The notes under the pieces were generated by a model. It ran no database searches and was not told where the DNA came from. It saw only the letters and a program-made list of their open reading frames with translations. 23,439 bases of DNA from CAINDI01 sp037127585. GTDB lineage: Bacteria; Verrucomicrobiota; Verrucomicrobiia; Palsa-1439. The stretch lies in the NCBI GenBank assembly GCA_037127585.1, contig JBAXYB010000043.1, positions 1 to 23,439 on the forward strand. Direction: 5' to 3'. Both the position numbers and the translations under genes were made by a program. Below are positions 17,104-23,439 of this stretch, in pieces (position 1 is the stretch's first letter; each line of letters begins with the position of its first letter).

Positions 17104-17487
17104 ATGGAATATACTCGCGAAGAAGCCATCCAACGGATTCGTGAGTTTCTGGTCGCCAACCAGCGCTCCGAGGAGACGACGTGTCAGGCGGCGGCGCGAG
17201 CCGGCATCTTTTGCCATGGTTACGATCAATGGAGTGTCGCGCAGTTGCGGGACCGGTATCCGTGGCTGGCGAAAAAGATGCCGGAGGACACGCCGCGCGA
17301 GGAATTCCTAAAGCTGATCGTGGCTTGGGACGGCGCCCGGCAACTCGCCACGCACTCAGCCACAACGTGCGACGCCAAGTCCGTTGATCGCGAGGGATGT
17401 CTCGGCTTTGATCGTTTCAGCAGCGCGCAGTTGAAGCGGCTATGTCCACAGCTCTTCAACGCCGACGACGAAATCAGCCCGTGGTAA
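17104..17487 (+). CDS. unknown protein with two cysteine-containing tandem repeats
   Basis: I do not recognise this 127-residue protein. The ATG at 17104 has GGAGG at 17091-17095; the gene starts 5 bp after the flavoprotein gene, so it closes the operon. It consists of two related halves, about residues 4-63 and 64-127. Each begins with R-E-E, then T-T-C, nine residues, C-x-G-[YF]-D-x-[WF]-S-x-A-Q-L-[RK], and ends P-x-L. This places C27 and C37 in the first half and C89 and C99 in the second at equal spacing, plus a lone C114. No signal peptide or membrane segment is present. Four matched cysteines could bind a metal or cluster, or form disulfides. The 3' end overlaps the convergent beta-galactosidase gene by 14 bases. 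Confidence 0.75.
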   Translation: MEYTREEAIQRIREFLVANQRSEETTCQAAARAGIFCHGYDQWSVAQLRDRYPWLAKKMPEDTPREEFLKLIVAWDGARQLATHSATTCDAKSVDREGCLGFDRFSSAQLKRLCPQLFNADDEISPW

Positions 17488-20377
17488 GCGGGCGCATCTC
17501 GACAGCGAAGCGGAATTCGGCCGGCTTGAGTTGATAACGCTCGATTGGACCGGGGCCGCAACTGCCGCTGCCGATGCCGTTGTGCCCATGGTCGAGCGAC
17601 ACGGTGATGAAATCGTGCTTCACGAGGTCAGTCGTGTGGCGGGCGGCTTCGAGGTCCAGCGTGGTGTACCGGTGCGCGCTGAAATTTGGCAACCCGGCAC
17701 AGCTTATCCCCCGGCCGCTCAGATCTGCCAATCGTACCCAACTCACATCGGTCCGGTTGCCGTTTTCCTGCGGGAAAATGTAGTTGGTGAAAAGTTCGTC
17801 CACCGTCGCCCGCCAGAGGCCGAAGCGCTGGGCTTGTTTCGTGTCCCGGTACGCTTCGCCGGGGCCGCGGCCAAACCACTGGACTTGATCGAACGCGACC
17901 GGCATAGTGAATTGCAGACCGAGCCGCGGCAAAGTTGCCGGCAGTGGACCGTGCGGGATGCCGTGGACTTCAAGGTGAATCTGGCCGGCACCGGTGATGG
18001 TGTAGATGGACTCGCATGCGAATCCCATCTCGGTGACCGGCGGCGCAACGCGAGTCTTTGCGATGATGCGCACGGTGCCGGCGTCGAGCTGCTCGGCGGT
18101 CACGGAATCGGTGCGGTGCTGGAGTAAATCGAGTTTGGCATCGCGCCACTGCTTGGCGTATTGCTGGCCGCCCCAACTGGCACGGTCGTTGTCGGTCGTC
18201 GCGCGCCAGAGATTGAGGCGCGGGCCGGTCTGCAACAAGGCGACGCCTTCGTGTTGCCAGCCGGTCAGCACGGCGCGGATTTTGTCGAAGGTGATGGCGA
18301 AGTTTTGGCCGGTGATATCGAGGGCGTTGCCGGAGACAGTGAGGGTGAGGGCGGGGCCGGTCGCGACAGGGATGTCGCTCCTACGGGAAGGGAGTTCAAA
18401 TTGCGCCCAGGCGACTTCGTGGCCACGCGTTGCCCACGGCGTGTCGCTGGCGAGGGTGAAGTTCAGGTTGAGGTAACCGCCGCTCGCTGTTTTCTCGAAA
18501 GGAATGCTGATGAGCTTACTCTTGCGGGCCGGGATGGCCGGGAGCTTGGTCGTGCCGGATTTCGTGATCGTGCCGGCGACGGTGACGTTCCAACTTAAGT
18601 GCAGATTGTCGAGGTTGCTGAAGTCGTACCGGTTCGTGAGGCGGTATTGGTCGCCGACTTTTTCGACTTTTACCGGCTCGATGATCTTTTTGTATTCAGT
18701 GAGACCGGGGGACGGTTGACGATCCGGGAAGACGAGGCCGTCGCAGACGAAGTTGCCGTCGTTGGGGACGTCGCCGAAGTCGCCGCCGTAAGCGAAGTAT
18801 TCGCGGCCGTCAGCGGTGTGTTGCCGGAGGCCGTGGTCGCACCATTCCCAGATGCAGCCGCCCATGAGCCGGTCGTATTTGCAGATGGCTTCTTCCCAAT
18901 ATTCGAGAAGGCCGCCGGGGCCGTTGCCCATGGCGTGGGCGTATTCGCAGAGGATGAATGGTTTGCCGGTCTGCTTACCGAACTCGATGACTTTGTCGAG
19001 GTGCGTGTACATCTGGCTGAAGACGTCGGCAGTTTTTAGCTCTTGGTCGCCTTCGTAGTGAATGGGGCGGGATGCGTCGAGCGCTCGGGCGCGGGCGGCC
19101 ATCGCGAGATGGTTGCAGCCGAAGTGGGCTTCGTTGCCGAGCGACCACAGGATGATGCAGGCGTGATTCCGGTCGCGGTGGATCATGCGTTCCATGCGGT
19201 CGACGCACGCGGCTTCCCAACGCGGGTCTTCGGTCGGATTGCCGGCCCAGTCTTTGAGGTGGCAGAAACCGTGCGTTTCGAGGTCGCACTCGTCGATGAC
19301 GTAGAGGCCGTAGTAATCGCAGAGATCGTAGAAGCGCGGGTCGTTGGGGTAATGCGAGGTGCGGACGGCGTTGATGTTGTGCTGTTTCATCAACACCAAA
19401 TCTTTGATCATCGCTTCGACCGGGACGGCACGGCCGAGGTCGGGATGCGACTCGTGCCGGTTGACGCCTTTGATTTTGATGGCGACGCCGTTGACGAGGA
19501 ACCGGTCGCCATGGATTTCGATGGTGCGGAAGCCGACGCGTTGGGGAATGACTTCGACGACCTTGCCGGCGGCGTCTTTTAGCGTGACGAGCAACGTGTA
19601 GAGGTATGGATCTTCCGCCGACCAGAGCCGGGGCGGCTGCGGTTTCACGACGCGGCCGGTATGATCGAGGAGTTTGGTGGTGACTTTGTAGCCGGTGGTG
19701 TTGCCGGCGAGGGTGGTGGTTATCTTCAGCTTGCCGGTGGCGGGGGCGTGGACGTGGATGTCGGCGATGTGCGTGGCCGGGTGCGCGAGCAGATAGACGT
19801 CGCGGAAGATGCCGGAGAGCCACCACATGTCCTGGTCTTCTAGGTACGTGCCGTCGGACCACTGCATGACGCGGACGGCGATCGTGTTCTGGCCGGGGCG
19901 GACATGGTCGGTGATGTCGAACTCGTGGGGGAGCCGGCTGCCTTTGCTGAAACCGATTTCCTGGCCGTTGATCCAAACGTAGAACGCGGAGTCAACGCCC
20001 TCGAAGTTCAGCCGGATCTGCATCCCATCCCAATCGTCGCCAATAAAGAAATCGCGGACGTAGGTGCCAGTCGGGTTCTCGGTCGGCACGCGCGGCGGAT
20101 CGACGGGGAAGGGGTACTGGACGTTGGTGTAATGCGGTTTGCCGAAACCATGCATCTGCCAATTCGACGGCACCGGGATGGTGGTGTTGCAATCAAACGA
20201 GGCTTCGGCCGGCGTGGGCGCGTAGTGAAACTTCCAGTTGCCGTTGAGCAGCTTGAACCACGGCGAGGCGGTGCGGTCGAAGTTTCGCGCGGAAGCTTCA
20301 TCAGGATATGGAAAGAAATATGCGTGGCCCCGTGACCGGCCGCGGCCAATGAAGGCAGGATTTTCCCAATCGTTCAT
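17474..20377 (-). CDS. lacZ: beta-galactosidase, glycoside hydrolase family 2
   Basis: This enzyme hydrolyses terminal beta-galactosides, with a LacZ-type multidomain layout: sugar-binding jelly roll from about 35, immunoglobulin-like domains, TIM barrel from about 295, and a C-terminal Bgal-small domain from about 680. The acid/base glutamate is E416 in 'LWSLGNEAHFG' and the nucleophile is E478 in 'ILCEYAHAMGNG'. The start at 20377 gives 'MNDWENPAFIGRGR', a typical LacZ beginning, and lies 2 bp after the mannosidase stop; longer in-frame readings would run into that gene. At 967 residues it is slightly shorter than E. coli LacZ, mainly because the domain before 'LWSAEDPYLY' is abbreviated. 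Residues about 665-673 come from a palindromic repeat. No signal peptide is seen, so it is probably cytoplasmic. Exact substrate unproven. Confidence 0.93.
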   Translation of the reverse strand: MNDWENPAFIGRGRSRGHAYFFPYPDEASARNFDRTASPWFKLLNGNWKFHYAPTPAEASFDCNTTIPVPSNWQMHGFGKPHYTNVQYPFPVDPPRVPTENPTGTYVRDFFIGDDWDGMQIRLNFEGVDSAFYVWINGQEIGFSKGSRLPHEFDITDHVRPGQNTIAVRVMQWSDGTYLEDQDMWWLSGIFRDVYLLAHPATHIADIHVHAPATGKLKITTTLAGNTTGYKVTTKLLDHTGRVVKPQPPRLWSAEDPYLYTLLVTLKDAAGKVVEVIPQRVGFRTIEIHGDRFLVNGVAIKIKGVNRHESHPDLGRAVPVEAMIKDLVLMKQHNINAVRTSHYPNDPRFYDLCDYYGLYVIDECDLETHGFCHLKDWAGNPTEDPRWEAACVDRMERMIHRDRNHACIILWSLGNEAHFGCNHLAMAARARALDASRPIHYEGDQELKTADVFSQMYTHLDKVIEFGKQTGKPFILCEYAHAMGNGPGGLLEYWEEAICKYDRLMGGCIWEWCDHGLRQHTADGREYFAYGGDFGDVPNDGNFVCDGLVFPDRQPSPGLTEYKKIIEPVKVEKVGDQYRLTNRYDFSNLDNLHLSWNVTVAGTITKSGTTKLPAIPARKSKLISIPFEKTASGGYLNLNFTLASDTPWATRGHEVAWAQFELPSRRSDIPVATGPALTLTVSGNALDITGQNFAITFDKIRAVLTGWQHEGVALLQTGPRLNLWRATTDNDRASWGGQQYAKQWRDAKLDLLQHRTDSVTAEQLDAGTVRIIAKTRVAPPVTEMGFACESIYTITGAGQIHLEVHGIPHGPLPATLPRLGLQFTMPVAFDQVQWFGRGPGEAYRDTKQAQRFGLWRATVDELFTNYIFPQENGNRTDVSWVRLADLSGRGISCAGLPNFSAHRYTTLDLEAARHTTDLVKHDFITVSLDHGHNGIGSGSCGPGPIERYQLKPAEFRFAVEMRPLTTG
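17477..17493. terminator. hairpin between convergent genes
   Basis: GCCCGT (17477-17482) pairs with GCGGGC (17488-17493), including one G-T pair, around a 5-nt loop. It lies where the two convergent genes end and overlaps the plus-strand stop codon. It could act as a bidirectional terminator, but no T-tract follows on either strand. Confidence 0.35.
18361..18384 (-). repeat. single-arm palindromic repeat variant inside lacZ
   Basis: On the minus strand this 24-nt unit matches the hypF repeat arm at 19 of 24 positions. It folds as GCGACA-TCCC-TGTCGC, keeping the hairpin through paired changes. No inverted second arm is present nearby. It is translated at the junction before the C-terminal LacZ domain, a place where homologues vary in length. 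Confidence 0.75.
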
Positions 20378-20379
20378 AA

Positions 20380-23298
20380 TTAATCCAGTTTGAGAGTGAG
20401 GATTTGATGTGGCTGGTAGTTCACCGTCAGTTGCTTGCCGGCAAGTTTTGCCGGCTCGGCTTCGTCTTCGAGAATGTTGCAGTGGACGGCGCGCTTGAAT
20501 GATCGCGCTAATTGGATGTGGGCGGTGCCGCGTGCGCCGTGGCATTCGTAGAAACGCAACACAACCGCGTCGGAATCTTCGGCGCGCTTGATTGTGTCGA
20601 GCACGAGATTCGGATCATCCACGCTGGCGAACGACTCGGTCATTGCGCCGGTTCGGAATGGATTATTGAACCGGTACGCCTCGGCGACGATACCGGCGTC
20701 GCGCCAGTTACCGGCGTGGGGGACGATGGCGAACGCGAATTCATGCCGGCCCATGTCGGCTTTGGGGTCGGGCGATTTCGGGGCGCGGAGCAGGCTGAGG
20801 CGCATCGTGTTGCCGTAGGTGCTGCCGCCGTATTTGCAGTCGTTGAGAATCGCGACGCCGAAACCGTGCTCGCTCATGTCGAACCACCGGTGCATCGGGA
20901 CTTCATAGCGAGCGAGGTCGTAGGAAGTATTGTAGTGCGTGGGACGTTCGACGTGGCCAAATTGCATTTCGTAGGTCGCGTTCATGGAGTGGACGTTGAC
21001 GGGGAAGGCGACCTTGAGCATCCGGTGCGATTCGTTCCAGTCGGCCCGGCAGTGGAACTCGAGGCGGCGTGCGCCGGCATCGAGGCGAATGGTTTGGGTG
21101 AGCGTGCTCGCCTTGCCGATGGCGAATTCGAATTTCAGTTCCGTGCGGAGCGCATCGCGGCGGACGACTTCCCAGCGCGTGGCCGACGCGCAGGGTTGCC
21201 GGGTTTCGAGGTGGAACGGGTCGACATCCCATGCGTCGTAATTCGTCGGCAGGTCTTCGTAGAGTTCGAAGACGTTCGCTTCGCCGGCCAGGGCTTCGCG
21301 ACCGTTCACGATGAGGCTGGTGAGTCGACCGCCGGGATTGAAAGTGGCGCGGAGTTGTTGGTTCTCCAACGTCAGGCCGTCGAGTTTTACGGTGTCGGTG
21401 GTCGAAGCAATCTTGCCGGGGCCGTAGGGCGGGGCTTCGATGAAAGTCAATTTACCGGCTTGCTCGACGACTTCGGCGCGGGCGAAGCCGGTAGTGTTGA
21501 TTGGCGTCATCCCGGCTGGGAGAAGTTTTTCGCCGCGAGCGAAGAGGTCGGCGAATTGCCGGGCGGAATCGACGTAGACTTCATTGATGCTGCTGCCGGG
21601 GAGGATGTCGTGGAATTGATTGAGGAGCAGTAACCGCCAGAGGTCGCTGAGGTCGTCGTGCCGATTCGTGGACACGGCGAAGAATTCGAGGTCGTGGAGG
21701 AGTTGTTCGGCGCGGCGGTTGTTGCGTTTGACAGAGGCTTGCGAGGTGTAGGTGCCGCGGTGGTTTTCGAAATAGAGTTCGCCAACCATGACCGGCAAGT
21801 TGGTGCAGTCGCGTTCGAGGCGGTCGAAGAATTCGTCGCTGGTGCGTTGGGTCGTGGGTGGGAGACCGCGTAAATCCGCGGCGCGGCGGATGGTTTCCAA
21901 CATCGGTTTGGTTGGGCCACCGCCGCCGTCGCCGAAGCCGTAGAGGTAGAAACATTCGTGGGAGCGGTCGTGATCTTTGAAGTTTTTGACGTTGGCGCGA
22001 AGTTCGGGGATGGAGCAGTCGCCATTGTAGGTGTCGGCGGGCGGGAAGTGGGTGAGGACTTCGCTGCCGTCGATGCCGCGCCAGGCGAAGGTGTGATGGT
22101 GCGGTTTGTTGAAGCGATTCCAGGAAAGTTTTTGGGTGAGGAAGCGCGACATGCCGGCGAGGCGGATGATTTGCGGGAGTTGGCCGTTGTAGCCGAAGAC
22201 GTCGGGATTCCAGAATTCCCGGCAGCGGCGACCGAATTCTTTTTCGAAGAAGCGTTGGCCGAAGAGGAATTGCCGGCAAAGGGATTCGCCGGAGGGGATG
22301 TTGCAGTCCGGTTCGATCCACGTGCCGCCGACCGGGATGAATTGGCCGCCGGCCACGCGGTGTTTGATGAGTTCGTACAAGGCGGGATTGCGGTGCTGAA
22401 TCGCGGCGTACTGGTACGCTTGCGAGCAGGAGAACCGGTACTCGGGATAGTCGCGCATGTAGGCGACGGCGGAACTGAAGGTGCGTTCGCATTTCCGGTG
22501 CGTCTCCGCCAGCGGCCAAAGCCACGCGGTGTCGATGTGCGCGTGGCCGATGACAGAGACCGCCAGCGACCGGTCGGCATTCTTGTGCCGGTAGAGTTCT
22601 TTGAGAATCGCGGCGGCCACCGGCCAGGTGGCGCACTCGTCGAGGTCGAGGACGTTGACGAAACGATTCAGTTCGGCGAGCAACAAGCCTTGCCACGAAC
22701 GTTCGCTGGCCGCGTTTTCCTTGGCCAGTTCCGTTTCGAGTTGGGCGAGCACGAAAGCGTCCCAGTACAACTCCCACGCCGGGGGATCGAACTTCGCGAT
22801 TTCGCAACGCCGCAGCACAAACGGGCTGACCGGCTCTTCGCCGACGAGATAGCCTTGGCCGTTGGCGGCGCCGAACTTTTTGTTGCAGGCCAGTTCGATT
22901 TGAAATGAAACGGTCTCACCGCCAGCGCAACGATCCAACAGGATCGCATCGGGCCGGTCGCCTTGGGTCATATTTAAGCCTTGAACGCTGACGCCATCGC
23001 GCCACAACGTTGCCTCGCTCTGCGAGTCCCACAGTAAATCCACGCGCGCGCCCGCCCACTCGGCCGGCACGCCAGCGTGGCCGCGAAACCAATACGTGGC
23101 CCAGAGCGGCCGGAATTGGTCGCCGACTTTCGCCGGGTGGAAGCCGGTCAGTTTTTGCGCTTGTTCGAATGTGATGCGGTCGGTTGGCCCGGTCACGACA
23201 AGTTCGGCGAGCGGCTGGCGGTCGGAGTAAATCTTTTCGCTGAGGCGCTGAATGAGTTGGTAAATTCGGTCGCGGGTGTAATCAGGATGGCGAAGCAT
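20380..23298 (-). CDS. alpha-mannosidase, glycoside hydrolase family 38
   Basis: This retaining, zinc-dependent enzyme releases alpha-linked mannose. It has the architecture of the cytosolic MAN2C1-like GH38 enzymes: an N-terminal domain (to about 245), the catalytic domain, and C-terminal beta domains. Zinc ligands include H254 and D256 in 'GHAHIDTAWLWP'. The nucleophile is D366 in 'FWNPDVFGYNGQLPQI'. Other family motifs are 'LYGFGDGGGGP', 'ELYFENHRGTYTSQ' and 'LNQFHDILPGSSI'. At 972 residues it has normal length. No signal peptide is visible. The ATG at 23298 has no clear ribosome binding site. The beta-galactosidase gene follows after 2 bp, so the two are probably co-transcribed for glycan breakdown. 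Confidence 0.94.
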   Translation of the reverse strand: MLRHPDYTRDRIYQLIQRLSEKIYSDRQPLAELVVTGPTDRITFEQAQKLTGFHPAKVGDQFRPLWATYWFRGHAGVPAEWAGARVDLLWDSQSEATLWRDGVSVQGLNMTQGDRPDAILLDRCAGGETVSFQIELACNKKFGAANGQGYLVGEEPVSPFVLRRCEIAKFDPPAWELYWDAFVLAQLETELAKENAASERSWQGLLLAELNRFVNVLDLDECATWPVAAAILKELYRHKNADRSLAVSVIGHAHIDTAWLWPLAETHRKCERTFSSAVAYMRDYPEYRFSCSQAYQYAAIQHRNPALYELIKHRVAGGQFIPVGGTWIEPDCNIPSGESLCRQFLFGQRFFEKEFGRRCREFWNPDVFGYNGQLPQIIRLAGMSRFLTQKLSWNRFNKPHHHTFAWRGIDGSEVLTHFPPADTYNGDCSIPELRANVKNFKDHDRSHECFYLYGFGDGGGGPTKPMLETIRRAADLRGLPPTTQRTSDEFFDRLERDCTNLPVMVGELYFENHRGTYTSQASVKRNNRRAEQLLHDLEFFAVSTNRHDDLSDLWRLLLLNQFHDILPGSSINEVYVDSARQFADLFARGEKLLPAGMTPINTTGFARAEVVEQAGKLTFIEAPPYGPGKIASTTDTVKLDGLTLENQQLRATFNPGGRLTSLIVNGREALAGEANVFELYEDLPTNYDAWDVDPFHLETRQPCASATRWEVVRRDALRTELKFEFAIGKASTLTQTIRLDAGARRLEFHCRADWNESHRMLKVAFPVNVHSMNATYEMQFGHVERPTHYNTSYDLARYEVPMHRWFDMSEHGFGVAILNDCKYGGSTYGNTMRLSLLRAPKSPDPKADMGRHEFAFAIVPHAGNWRDAGIVAEAYRFNNPFRTGAMTESFASVDDPNLVLDTIKRAEDSDAVVLRFYECHGARGTAHIQLARSFKRAVHCNILEDEAEPAKLAGKQLTVNYQPHQILTLKLD

Positions 23299-23439
23299 AA
23301 TGGTGGGTCAGTGTGCGGATTTGAAACGTGGGAGTCAAAATAAATTCCCAAACTCACCGGAGCGAGGTGGCGATGCACGCGCCGAACGAAAATTTTCCGG
23401 CCCGGCAACATGCCAAGTTGGCTTCCTCTTTTGGAAAAA
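23299..23439 (-). promoter_or_regulatory. upstream region of the glycosidase operon
   Basis: This stretch should hold the promoter of the leftward mannosidase-galactosidase operon. TGGGA (23329-23333) and TCCCA (23346-23350) form a small inverted repeat around an AT-rich 12-nt spacer and could be an operator. No convincing -10/-35 pair or ribosome binding site is seen. Confidence 0.2.

Noticed and set aside
20378..20545. N-terminal extension of the beta-galactosidase by 56 residues
   Set aside because: The extension lies within the mannosidase coding region and is Arg/Pro-rich without family similarity; the family N-terminus begins at the ATG at 20377.
21958..22908. Plus-strand open frame of 316 codons opposite the alpha-mannosidase
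   Set aside because: Low-complexity Gly/Ala/Val/Glu-rich translation with no motifs; the opposite strand has full GH38 signatures.
1..23439. CRISPR arrays, tRNA or rRNA genes
   Set aside because: No regularly spaced direct repeats, tRNA-like cloverleaf or rRNA signature was seen on reading the window; no dedicated scan could be run.

Overview
The window reads as one long plus-strand hydrogen-metabolism locus (1031-17487) followed by a convergent minus-strand glycosidase pair (17474-23298), with a small unrelated lipoprotein-like gene at the left edge. GC content is high in the main gene block. Dispersed palindromic repeats of the type I associate with Verrucomicrobiota (Pedosphaera/Limisphaerales-like genomes) are present. 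A fermentative or facultatively anaerobic bacterium of the PVC group is therefore my best guess. No rRNA or other phylogenetic marker in the window settles this.

Left edge (1-1030): a 282-residue protein with HEAT-like helical repeats and a lipobox-like N-terminus. Its stop codon lies in the loop of a 9-bp inverted repeat that may terminate transcription.

Hydrogen locus (1031-17487): fourteen same-strand genes, almost all overlapping by a few bases or separated by fewer than 10 bases. In order they encode: a NuoG-length version of the hydrogenase iron-sulfur subunit HoxU; the [NiFe] hydrogenase small and large subunits HoxY and HoxH (group 3d-like); the maturation endopeptidase; HypA; an ACT-domain malic enzyme; HypB; HypF; HypC; HypD; HypE; pyruvate:ferredoxin oxidoreductase (NifJ); a dihydroorotate-dehydrogenase-like flavoprotein lacking the usual substrate signature; and a 127-residue protein of unknown function built from two copies of a cysteine-containing repeat. 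The only real gap is 148 bp before hypB.

Together these genes spell out a route from malate to pyruvate (malic enzyme), then to acetyl-CoA plus reduced ferredoxin (NifJ), then to H2 (hydrogenase), with the full set of maturation factors for the NiFe site. This is the same logic as hydrogenosomal metabolism, but with a NiFe enzyme. The NADH-oxidising diaphorase subunits HoxE and HoxF are absent from the window, so the hydrogenase may take electrons from ferredoxin or borrow a flavoprotein encoded elsewhere.

Right part (17474-23439): a two-gene operon read leftward, a GH38 alpha-mannosidase followed 2 bp later by a GH2 beta-galactosidase. Neither has a signal peptide, so both probably act in the cytoplasm on imported oligosaccharides.

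Three copies of one palindromic repeat family lie inside coding sequence. Two are paired (REPIN-like) in hypF: one lengthens an internal loop and the other forms the C-terminus. One is a single-arm variant in the beta-galactosidase gene. The variant differs from the others by paired changes that keep its hairpin intact.
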